A stretch of 6,013 nucleotides of DNA from Sphingobacteriaceae bacterium (GTDB lineage Bacteria; Bacteroidota; Bacteroidia; B-17B0; Aurantibacillaceae), in contig JAHEYE010000217.1 in the NCBI GenBank assembly GCA_023251695.1, forward strand, positions 1-6,013, in the 5' to 3' direction. Numbering within the stretch: position 1 is the first letter of the stretch; each line of letters begins with the position of its first letter. Positions 1-6,013 of this stretch are shown one piece after another. A program made the translations under genes and the position numbers. The notes beneath the pieces were generated by a model, which was not told the DNA's origin, did not search any database, and saw only the letters and a list, made by a program, of their open reading frames with translations.

Positions 1-1
1 A

Positions 2-898
2 AATAACAAGGTTTACAGGGCTTTTGCAGAGTCGTTAAACATTAAAACTGATGCAATCGATCATTATTCAAAGATTCCATTTTTACCTATAGAGTTCTTT
101 AAAACGCGGGATGTTATTTGTAACGTAAAAAGGGATGATTTTATTGTGTTTACCAGCAGTACCACCACCGGACAAGAGCCATCCAGGCATATAGTGGGTG
201 ATATTGGTCTGTACGAACGAAGCTTTATTAAAGGATTTGAAAGGGTTTACGGAAAGCCATCTGATTACGTTATTTTAGCCCTTTTACCTTCTTATCTGGA
301 GAGGAAGGGCTCTTCTCTGGTTTATATGTGTGATAAGCTAATAAAGCTGTCAGGTAAAGCGGAAAGCGGATTTTTTCTTAGTAATTATGATAAGTTGGTT
401 TTAGTGCTAGATGAGTTGAAACGAAGCAATTCCAAAACCTTACTTATTGGGGTAACTTACGCTTTGTTGGATTTGGCAGAATTAGGCGTAAAGTTGAATG
501 AGGATTTTATTGTCATGGAAACCGGGGGTATGAAAGGCAGGAGGGAGGAGTTATTGAAAGAAGAATTACATGATATTCTAAAACAAAAACTGGGTGTTTC
601 AAAAATTCACAGTGAATATGGAATGACAGAGCTATTCTCACAATGTTACTCAAATGGAGATGGGTTTTTTACTGCTCCTCCATGGATGAAAATATTGATT
701 CGGGATACGGAAGACCCTTTAACGTTTATTGGAGAAAACAAAACCGGTGGTATTAATGTTATTGATTTGGCGAACGTAAATTCCTGTTCATTTATTGCTA
801 CGCAGGATTTGGGTAGGATGAAGAGTGACGGTGAATTTGAATTAATGGGGCGATTTGATAATAGCGATATAAGGGGCTGTAATTTAATGGTTGGATAA
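2..898 (+). CDS. LuxE-like acyl-protein synthetase / acyltransferase (5' partial)
   Basis: This gene lacks its beginning: the frame is open from base 2, with 298 residues visible. The GTG at 146 is not the real start, because the 48 codons before it read as conserved family sequence (for example IPFLPIEFFKT). Homologues I know are about 320-330 residues, so roughly 25 are missing. The family resembles LuxE, which activates a fatty acid as acyl-AMP and passes it to its own Cys; the enzyme is cytoplasmic. Visible motifs are an adenylate-forming phosphate-binding loop, FTSSTTTGQEPSRH, at visible residues 50-63; PSYLERKGSSLVYM; METGGMKGRR; YGMTE at 206-210 (A5-like motif); and GRFDNSDIRGCN near the C-terminus. 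The conserved Cys at visible residue 293, five residues before the end, is a candidate acyl-carrying residue by analogy with LuxE. No luciferase or reductase genes are nearby, so bioluminescence is not implied. Bacteroidota homologues have no established substrate as far as I know. The next gene starts immediately after the stop. Confidence 0.88.
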   Translation, partial: NNKVYRAFAESLNIKTDAIDHYSKIPFLPIEFFKTRDVICNVKRDDFIVFTSSTTTGQEPSRHIVGDIGLYERSFIKGFERVYGKPSDYVILALLPSYLERKGSSLVYMCDKLIKLSGKAESGFFLSNYDKLVLVLDELKRSNSKTLLIGVTYALLDLAELGVKLNEDFIVMETGGMKGRREELLKEELHDILKQKLGVSKIHSEYGMTELFSQCYSNGDGFFTAPPWMKILIRDTEDPLTFIGENKTGGINVIDLANVNSCSFIATQDLGRMKSDGEFELMGRFDNSDIRGCNLMVG

Positions 899-1231
899 AT
901 GGAAAAAGATTTTTTCGATTCGGTTTATAAGGTAGTGCGTTTAATTCCTAAAGGGCGGGTGACGAGTTACGGCGCTATTGCAAAATACCTGGGTGCCGCA
1001 GGTTCTTCACGCATTGTTGGTTACGCCATGAATGCGGCACATTCTCAAAAACCAAAAGTTCCGGCACACAGGGTTGTAAACCGAAACGGCGAATTAACAG
1101 GTAAACATCATTTTGCTACTCCATTTCTTATGCAGGAATTGCTTGAGAAAGAAAAAATAAAAGTGAAGAATGATAAGATTGTTGATTTCAAAAAATTATA
1201 CTGGGATCCTTCGGAGAATCTGAAACTTTAA
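899..1231 (+). CDS. Alkyltransferase-like (Atl) protein, MGMT-family DNA-binding domain
   Basis: This 110-residue protein has the fold of the C-terminal DNA-binding domain of O6-alkylguanine-DNA alkyltransferase and the length typical of Atl proteins (Atl1 of S. pombe is 108). The family signature PCHR is here PAHR at residues 55-58, so the alkyl-accepting Cys is Ala56 and the protein cannot act as a suicide alkyltransferase. Residues for lesion recognition are kept: Tyr24 in RVTSYGAIAKYLG (counterpart of human Tyr114) and Arg38 in SSRIVGYAMN (the arginine finger, human Arg128). A Trp near the C-terminus (LYWDP) also matches Atl1. Known Atl proteins bind O6-alkylguanine, bend DNA and hand the lesion to nucleotide excision repair; the same role here is inference. 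The PAHR form is known in Thermus thermophilus TTHA1564. The ATG directly follows the TAA of the LuxE-like gene with no Shine-Dalgarno, suggesting co-transcription and translational coupling. Confidence 0.92.
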   Translation: MEKDFFDSVYKVVRLIPKGRVTSYGAIAKYLGAAGSSRIVGYAMNAAHSQKPKVPAHRVVNRNGELTGKHHFATPFLMQELLEKEKIKVKNDKIVDFKKLYWDPSENLKL

Positions 1232-1235
1232 GCGT

Positions 1236-2417
1236 TTACTCTTTTACAAGTACTTTGCTAACGTTTACATCAGAATTCATCATTCTGATAGAGTAGGTTC
1301 CTTTAGCAAGTCCGCTGATATCAAGCGTGTGTGTGATATTTTCAATATCATTAATCAACTCTTTCTCCATTACTTTTCTTCCGAGGTTATCGTAAACAAC
1401 AACCTGTAAAACAGTGCCCGTTAAAGCATCAGGAATCATCAGCTTAACTTCAGACCCGGCTGGATTAGGAAATACCTCAAAGCCTAAATTTTTATTATTT
1501 GTATAAACCGAGATTGTTTTTTCTAATACCGGTTCTGGATTTCCTAAATCAAATTGCTTCAGGCGGTAATAAACCACGCGGTTATTTTTTACATTTTTGT
1601 CGGAGGCTGTATAATATTGCTCGATATTGCTGTCTCCGCTTGCATCTACTTTGGCCACAAATTCAAAATTTTGCAAGTCGTAACTTCTTTCAATTAAAAA
1701 ATAATCTGAATTGTGCTCAGTTGATGTTATCCATGCTAATTCAGAAATATTATTGCTTATATGGCCTTCATAGGAGACTAAGCCAACAGGCAAAACAGGA
1801 CATAAAGTGGAGGTCCCGACCACCACCCGGATATCTTCAGCCTCACCAAAACTATAAAGATTGGTTGGCTTAATAGTTATACCTGTAGTTGCATAAGCAC
1901 ATCTCACACGCATGCGGTAAGTACCAGCTGCCTGAGCGCCAGGAACGGTGAAGTTTTCAGAAGCCCATGTAGCAGCTAACGGAACACCAGGAGTACCACA
2001 AACCCTCTCGCCAACATCATTTAAGGTACCATTCTGATTCCAATCAATAAACACGGCGAAACCCTGATCATAAATAATTCCTGACCGGAAATTACAAGTT
2101 ACCACCTGCCCTGCTGTAACCCGGAGAAAAGCCGGACATGCCACAAAATAATAATTAGAGGAAGTACTGGCAATAACCTGTGTATTGCAACCCGTGTTGT
2201 TATTAGTCACATTTCCTGCCGCACCTGTGGTGTTAAAGCTGTCAATAAAATCATTAATTGAATTTCCGGCAGTATTTGAAGGATTCGGCTGGTTACAAGG
2301 AACGTTAGTGTACATAACATTAAAATAGGGTGCAGGACCCAATCCCGGTTGCGAAAAAAGGTTAAAGGATGCGCTTAGGCAAATTAAAGCACTAACTATT
2401 TTAGTTTGAAATTTCAT
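1236..2417 (-). CDS. T9SS cargo protein with GEVED domain and type A C-terminal sorting domain
   Basis: This is a 393-residue secreted protein. A Sec signal peptide covers about residues 1-23 (hydrophobic core ALICLSASFNLF, ending SQ). Residues 88-201 form a GEVED domain: FIDWNQNGTLND at 123-134 looks like an acidic, possibly Ca-binding loop, and the domain closes with FGEAEDIRVVV. Residues 208-305 are the beta-sandwich linker common in Bacteroidota surface proteins (LPVGLVSYEG, then LAWITSTEHNSDYFLIERS and YYRLKQFD). Residues 312-393 are a T9SS type A sorting domain, starting FEVFPNPAGSEV and ending KGTYSIRMM...VLVKE. T9SS exports such proteins across the outer membrane and usually removes the domain while attaching the protein to the surface or releasing it. 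There is no catalytic domain, so an adhesive or structural role is only a guess. Seven Cys (41, 77, 94, 108, 140, 173, 206) lie in the exported part and could form disulfides. The start is 8 bases after the stop of the upstream small secreted-protein gene, with no Shine-Dalgarno. The gene converges on the Atl gene. Confidence 0.92.
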   Translation of the reverse strand: MKFQTKIVSALICLSASFNLFSQPGLGPAPYFNVMYTNVPCNQPNPSNTAGNSINDFIDSFNTTGAAGNVTNNNTGCNTQVIASTSSNYYFVACPAFLRVTAGQVVTCNFRSGIIYDQGFAVFIDWNQNGTLNDVGERVCGTPGVPLAATWASENFTVPGAQAAGTYRMRVRCAYATTGITIKPTNLYSFGEAEDIRVVVGTSTLCPVLPVGLVSYEGHISNNISELAWITSTEHNSDYFLIERSYDLQNFEFVAKVDASGDSNIEQYYTASDKNVKNNRVVYYRLKQFDLGNPEPVLEKTISVYTNNKNLGFEVFPNPAGSEVKLMIPDALTGTVLQVVVYDNLGRKVMEKELINDIENITHTLDISGLAKGTYSIRMMNSDVNVSKVLVKE

Positions 2418-2425
2418 TCTAATAA

Positions 2426-2848
2426 TTAATTTACTTTATAAATAAGTTTATCTATTGGTCTTAATACCATAACGTCTTTTAATCCCGGGAACTTAACAAT
2501 AACTTCTGTTGAAGGCATTCGCTCCATTTCAAAACGGGGAACATAAATCATTCCTTCATTCATTGCTTCACCCTGAGGAAAATAATCGCGCATGATGTAA
2601 AATGACTCGCTGTAATACCACATCTCTTTTAAATACAAATCAGGGTTGTTATTTTTCCATTGGATAAATCCACCCTGATCATTCGAATGATTGAACTGAA
2701 CGTACTTTTCAAAAATCTTTACCTTATTTGAATCCAGCACAATTTCATTATTGCTGCTTGAGTTAGAAAGCGAATTGCTTTGAGAAAAAGCAGAGATAAA
2801 AGAAAAACACAGCAAAGAAAATAAGACTAATTTAAATGGGGTTTTCAT
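2426..2848 (-). CDS. Small exported protein of unknown function
   Basis: I do not recognise this 140-residue protein. I chose the ATG at 2846-2848 because it gives a standard Sec signal peptide, MKTPFKLVLFSLLCFSFISA followed by FSQ (residues 1-23). The longer in-frame start at 2929 would add 27 residues and put a second hydrophobic stretch in front, and it lies upstream of the likely transcription start. After the signal comes a short Ser/Asn-rich linker (24-34), then a compact, aromatic-rich domain with WYYSESFYIMRDYF around 77-90, many Met and charged residues (MNEGMIYVPRFEMERMPS), and a C-terminus PIDKLIYKVN. There is no lipobox Cys after the signal and no T9SS sorting domain, so it is probably periplasmic or released. 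It is the first gene of a likely two-gene operon with the T9SS cargo gene 8 bases downstream; the two may act together, but nothing in the sequence shows how. Confidence 0.75.
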   Translation of the reverse strand: MKTPFKLVLFSLLCFSFISAFSQSNSLSNSSSNNEIVLDSNKVKIFEKYVQFNHSNDQGGFIQWKNNNPDLYLKEMWYYSESFYIMRDYFPQGEAMNEGMIYVPRFEMERMPSTEVIVKFPGLKDVMVLRPIDKLIYKVN

Positions 2849-2913
2849 TCTGCAAGAATTTATTACATAAACATAATACATTAATGACAAAAAAGGCAAA
2901 GTTTTTAATAGAC

Positions 2914-2921
2914 CAAACATA
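2914..2921 (-). promoter_or_regulatory. Candidate Bacteroidota -7 promoter element (TATGTTTG)
   Basis: On the minus strand this reads TATGTTTG, a match to the Bacteroidota -7 consensus TAnnTTTG, 65 bases ahead of the ATG at 2848. Transcription would begin near 2907, giving an AT-rich leader of about 60 bases, and would drive the small exported protein and the T9SS gene. No TTG or TTTG lies at the usual 19-21 base spacing upstream; the nearest, ATTG, is about 30 bases away. The -33 half is therefore missing or weak. Confidence 0.35.
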
Positions 2922-2988
2922 CATTTCACCCGTTTAAATGAGTGTTTCGCCCAATAAGTGATTTTTTGGTAGATAATGGGAGGCTTGG

Positions 2989-3002
2989 TTTAAAGCTTTA
3001 AA
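2989..3002. repeat. 14-base perfect palindrome TTTAAAGCTTTAAA
   Basis: TTTAAAGCTTTAAA is identical to its own reverse complement, with no loop. It lies in the 180-base gap between the barrel gene's stop and the small exported-protein gene, upstream of the candidate promoter at 2914-2921. It could be a dimeric regulator's binding site or simply chance in AT-rich DNA. It is a poor terminator stem because it is AT-rich and has no spacer. No second copy was noticed in the window. Confidence 0.4.
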
Positions 3003-3017
3003 ATGACTGCTTTACGA

Positions 3018-3038
3018 ATAAAAGGTCCTTAAAAAGGA
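3018..3038 (-). terminator. Weak terminator-like hairpin at the end of the TPR/barrel operon
   Basis: On the minus strand TCCTT-TTT-AAGGA (3038 to 3026) can form a 5-base-pair stem with a 3-base loop, followed by CC and then TTTTATT. It overlaps the barrel gene's last codons and its TAA stop. The stem is short and only partly GC, so it is at best a weak intrinsic terminator. It is the only candidate seen in the gap after this operon. Confidence 0.22.
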
Positions 3039-4735
3039 ACAAAAGTTAAACCCAACATAAGGTTAAACCTTTGCGTTGGATATTTTTCCCAACGCATATA
3101 ACGCATGTTTGCGATGTTATTGAAGTTAATAAAAAAGCTAAGCATTTTACTGTAACGGTATTCAGCACCCAGATTACAATCCACTAGTCCTTTTAAAAGA
3201 AGTGGTTTATAAGTTATACTATTTCCAGTTTCTACATCTTTAGTTAATGCCCACTGACTACCAATCGCAAAAATATCTGCTTTAATTATGATTTTACTTT
3301 TCAGATTATAAAGTCCTGATAAAGTAAGATCATAATTCGGTTTGTGAAAAGGTTTAGTATAGGTAGCTATGCTTAGAGAATCTGTACCATTAAGTGAGTA
3401 GGAATAATAATTTCCTTTCGCAATAAAATGGATTTTTTCTTTGTACTGGTATTTAACCGAACCGCTAACGGTGAGCAAACCAACATTTACATAAGCTACT
3501 TTAAATTTATTATCTAAACTGTTTTTATCCGTTGCATAATCAATCAGGAAGAAATGCATATTGTCATACATACCCCATTTAACACCCGCATCGTAGCTTG
3601 TAGATGAACTTAAATTACCGCGTAATCCTGCAAATACATTGAACTTATTATGTGTATTCACTAATTGAACATCAGGCCGGATAAATGGATTTTCATTTGA
3701 TAAACTTCTGTAAGAATTTTTAATTAATCCTCCGGAAACTCCCGCATAAGGAATGATGATGTTTTCATAAACATTAAAGTGAGCATTTATTTGCGGATAA
3801 AAATAAAATTTGGTTTGTGGCCCGAATGCATCCAGTGTAGCATTTACGCCTAAATCTGCATGCCACTTTTTTCCATTGGCCTCAAAATAAGGATTTACTG
3901 AGAAAATAAAATCACCAATCGTATCAGCAGGCTGTTTATGATTATAGTAATCGGCTAAAAAATTAACATGAAAACTTTCTTTGTTAATATATGTACTTAA
4001 ACCTGTTTTTAATTTTACGTTATTCTCATTCGCATAATAAAGATCTGTAAGATTGTAATATGATAACTGAACGATGTGATTGATTTTGCTGCTGTCGGTA
4101 TAATGACTCTGTAATCTTACCGTTGGTTCAAATAACTGAAAGCGTTGTTTGGTAAAATCCTTATCGCTGATTTTATTGATGGTATCAAAACCATAATAGT
4201 GCATCACATTCCGTTTGTAATTAAAGTCCCCACACAGGGTATGTTTTTTATAAAATTTCTTCCCGAATAATTCTGCTTCATTATCGCTGAATCCGCTGTA
4301 ACCGACATCCTGTAATTGCGACATGGAAGAGAAATGTTTGTAATGCACACCATAAGCCATATCGCGGGAACGGGTGCTGTTTGCCCAAACTTCAGCGTAG
4401 GGCATGTTGTAAATCGGACCATAACCAACTTTAATTAATGAATGATAAAGTTTAGTTAAAGGTTCATTCTGCATTTTAGCTGCATTAATAGGCGTTACCT
4501 CGTATTTCGGGAACATTGGTCTTGAAGTAATCGCATAATTTGCATTGGTGATGCGATGAACTGTATCACGTATTTCAGGTAATTCAGTAAACTTTACGGC
4601 ATCTTTTATAGTTGGCTGGAATTCGCTCTCGGCCTGGAAATTGATGTCGTTCATATTTGTTTGCGAACGCACCATCGTCATACTGCTGAAAAACAGAATC
4701 AAAATAAGGCTAAAATATATTTGTGCTCTGTTCAT
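3029..4735 (-). CDS. Outer-membrane beta-barrel protein (TonB-receptor-like, no clear plug)
   Basis: This is a 568-residue protein with a signal peptide at about 1-25 (core IYFSLILILFFSSMTMV, ending RSQ). A short, probably periplasmic segment (about 26-95) follows, containing PTIKDAVKFTELPEIRDT and then YAITSRP. From about residue 97 to the end the sequence alternates polar and aromatic or hydrophobic residues as in beta-strands, for example SLIKVGYG, YAEVWANSTRSRDMAYGVHYKHFSS, and the final RFNLMLGLTFVPF, which ends in Phe like many outer-membrane barrels. The last strands (FFINFNNIANMRYMRWEKYPTQ) resemble the C-terminus of TonB-dependent receptors, but I see no TonB box and the N-terminal segment is far too short for a normal plug domain. 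It is therefore more likely a plugless relative or porin-like barrel. It begins one base after the stop of the TPR gene with no Shine-Dalgarno, so the two are almost certainly one operon. Substrate and function are unknown. Confidence 0.8.
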   Translation of the reverse strand: MNRAQIYFSLILILFFSSMTMVRSQTNMNDINFQAESEFQPTIKDAVKFTELPEIRDTVHRITNANYAITSRPMFPKYEVTPINAAKMQNEPLTKLYHSLIKVGYGPIYNMPYAEVWANSTRSRDMAYGVHYKHFSSMSQLQDVGYSGFSDNEAELFGKKFYKKHTLCGDFNYKRNVMHYYGFDTINKISDKDFTKQRFQLFEPTVRLQSHYTDSSKINHIVQLSYYNLTDLYYANENNVKLKTGLSTYINKESFHVNFLADYYNHKQPADTIGDFIFSVNPYFEANGKKWHADLGVNATLDAFGPQTKFYFYPQINAHFNVYENIIIPYAGVSGGLIKNSYRSLSNENPFIRPDVQLVNTHNKFNVFAGLRGNLSSSTSYDAGVKWGMYDNMHFFLIDYATDKNSLDNKFKVAYVNVGLLTVSGSVKYQYKEKIHFIAKGNYYSYSLNGTDSLSIATYTKPFHKPNYDLTLSGLYNLKSKIIIKADIFAIGSQWALTKDVETGNSITYKPLLLKGLVDCNLGAEYRYSKMLSFFINFNNIANMRYMRWEKYPTQRFNLMLGLTFVPF

Positions 4736-4736
4736 T

Positions 4737-6013
4737 TTAATTTGGTATTGTATTTACAGGTTGTGTTTTAATGCTATCAGCCGGAACTGTTGTTGCAGGC
4801 TGAGTAAATAATTTATTATCGCCACCGCTTGTATTAAACTCAACTTTCATTTCGGTAGTTTTCGCTTGTTCTGCTTTTAAGGCCTCGGCTTTTGCGGCTT
4901 CCATTTGTTTGATCAGGCCTAATCTGGCATTTACTTCATCAATGTATTCTTGTTTTGGTTTTCCATCTAAAATGGTTTGTAAAATCACTTTAGCGTCTTC
5001 AATATCTTTCCTGCCAACGTAACAATCCGCTATCAGTAACATGCCTTTGGTGTTCCAGTCGTCGTTGGTGTATGGGAAACTGATGAGGTTATTAATTGTT
5101 TTCTCTGCTTCTTTATAATCCTGCTTATTAAAATAAATTTTTCCGATGTGGTAATAAGCTTCGGCACCGCTGGCGTTTTTAGATGATTTGGCAATAGCCT
5201 TAAATTCTGTCAGGGCATCATCGTAACGCTGAGTTTCAAACAGCGACTTCGCTTTTATGTATTTACTTTCGCTGGCTTGCTGTGGATTTAATTTTTCCGT
5301 TCCTAATACTTTATTGCTTTCAGTTAAAGCAGTTTCAAATTGATTTAAATAAAAGGCGCAGCGCATAGCACCCACCTTAGCTGTTAATTTATTGGCCGGT
5401 GTTTCTGAAACCTCCTGCATTTGCAAATAAAGCGGCAAAGCTTCACTGTATTTTTTATCCTTATATAATAAGTAAGACGCTTTATTCAACGAGGTTTCGG
5501 TATAAATACTGCGGGATTTGGAAATTACAAATTGATAAGCGGGAAGAGCTTTTTCAAACATTGCTTTGCTATAAGCGCATTCGCCATAACAAAACTGAAC
5601 TTCATTTATGTATTTACCATCAGGGAATTTTGAAATATAGCTTTCAAATTTAGGAAGCGCTTCGTCGCAATTGGTTTTATTATAATAAGCTTCTTTACCA
5701 GACTCATAAAGGGCTTTTTCAACCTGATCAATGGAAAGTGGATTCCCAATAGAGGCAAAATATTTTTCCATTTCATCAATTTGCCCCTTGGTTTTAAAAA
5801 TTATTTTTATTTGTTCTAAAATATTAATTACAGTTTCATCGCTCTTAGGATTGTTTTTTACAAACTTGTCAAAATATTCAAAGGCTTTTTCATCTTTTTT
5901 ATCTTTAAAATAAATATTACCTAATCCGGCGTTAGAATTATTTACAAAAGAAGATTTAGGAAAATTATTTAATATTTTTTCGTAATAAACTATAGCGTTT
6001 TGATCTTCTTTTA
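4737..6013 (-). CDS. Large tetratricopeptide-repeat protein (5' partial)
   Basis: The frame is open to the right edge, so the start lies outside. 424 residues are visible. The ATG at 5771 is internal: the 80 codons before it contain more TPR-like sequence (AIVYYEKILNNFPKSSFVNNSNAGLGNIYF split over two helices, and KAFEYFDKFVKNNPKS). Repeats continue as paired helices, for example CDEALPKFESYISKFPDGKY, AMFEKALPAYQFVISK, KKYSEALPLYLQMQE, QRYDDALTEFKAIAKSS and QDYKEAEKTINNLISFP, up to about visible residue 365. A short Ala/Lys/Glu helix (368-384) and a Pro/Thr/Ser-rich, probably disordered tail (385-424) follow. TPR arrays bind proteins. Bacteroidota proteins of this type that I recall are around 1000 residues and exported, so the missing part is probably longer than the visible one and should carry a signal peptide; this is inference. 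It is co-transcribed with the outer-membrane barrel gene one base downstream, so a periplasmic partner role is plausible. Confidence 0.87.
   Translation of the reverse strand, partial: KEDQNAIVYYEKILNNFPKSSFVNNSNAGLGNIYFKDKKDEKAFEYFDKFVKNNPKSDETVINILEQIKIIFKTKGQIDEMEKYFASIGNPLSIDQVEKALYESGKEAYYNKTNCDEALPKFESYISKFPDGKYINEVQFCYGECAYSKAMFEKALPAYQFVISKSRSIYTETSLNKASYLLYKDKKYSEALPLYLQMQEVSETPANKLTAKVGAMRCAFYLNQFETALTESNKVLGTEKLNPQQASESKYIKAKSLFETQRYDDALTEFKAIAKSSKNASGAEAYYHIGKIYFNKQDYKEAEKTINNLISFPYTNDDWNTKGMLLIADCYVGRKDIEDAKVILQTILDGKPKQEYIDEVNARLGLIKQMEAAKAEALKAEQAKTTEMKVEFNTSGGDNKLFTQPATTVPADSIKTQPVNTIPN

Noticed and set aside
1021..1085. Calling the MGMT-family gene an active O6-alkylguanine alkyltransferase (ogt)
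   Set aside because: The required Cys is replaced by Ala in PAHR, so it cannot accept an alkyl group.
1206..1217. TTCG-loop hairpin near the end of the Atl gene as a terminator
   Set aside because: The stem is only one to three base pairs, lies inside the coding region and has no following T-run.
1499..1873. Plus-strand open frame of 124 codons inside the T9SS gene
   Set aside because: It is antisense to a clearly conserved GEVED and linker region, has no family features, and its composition reads as a mirror of the real gene.
4204..4428. Minus-strand open frame of 74 codons
   Set aside because: It lies in another frame wholly inside the barrel gene, whose frame carries a signal peptide and beta-strand pattern.
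5880..5910. Low-complexity T/C-rich tract as a repeat element
   Set aside because: It encodes Lys/Asp/Phe-rich TPR sequence in frame and is explained by AT-rich codon use.
5399..5913. Two plus-strand open frames (5399-5653 and 5731-5913)
   Set aside because: Both are antisense to the TPR gene, whose repeats continue through the whole stretch; no independent support.

Overview
The window looks like chromosome of a low-GC Bacteroidota (Flavobacteriales or a close relative). The evidence is a type IX secretion (T9SS) C-terminal sorting domain, a GEVED-domain secreted protein, a LuxE-like acyl-protein synthetase of the type common in that phylum, a large TPR protein paired with an outer-membrane barrel, AT-rich leaders, and no recognisable Shine-Dalgarno sequence before any of the four visible start codons. 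No mobile element, rRNA, tRNA or CRISPR array was seen.

Left, plus strand (1-1231): a LuxE-type acyl-AMP-forming enzyme enters from the left edge, with its start outside the window. It is followed without a gap (TAA directly followed by ATG) by a 110-residue alkyltransferase-like (Atl) protein. In the Atl protein the alkyl-accepting Cys of the MGMT family is Ala (PAHR), so it is expected to recognise alkylated guanine but not repair it.

Middle, minus strand (1236-2848): a probable two-gene secreted-protein operon. The first gene encodes a 140-residue exported protein of unknown function. Eight bases further on is a 393-residue T9SS cargo protein with a GEVED domain. A candidate Bacteroidota-type promoter lies ahead of the pair. 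The T9SS gene converges on the Atl gene with only four bases between stop codons.

Right, minus strand (3029-6013): a second operon. A large TPR protein enters from the right edge, with its reading frame open to the last base. One base after its stop begins a 568-residue outer-membrane beta-barrel protein. The pairing suggests a periplasmic or envelope-facing TPR partner working with a barrel, but the function is unknown.

The only sizeable non-coding stretch is 2849-3028 (180 bases). It holds the candidate promoter and a 14-base perfect palindrome, and a weak terminator-like hairpin overlaps its right edge. Nothing in the window is clearly a new defence or mobile system. The items most worth a second look are the LuxE-Atl gene fusion-like junction and the TPR/barrel pair.
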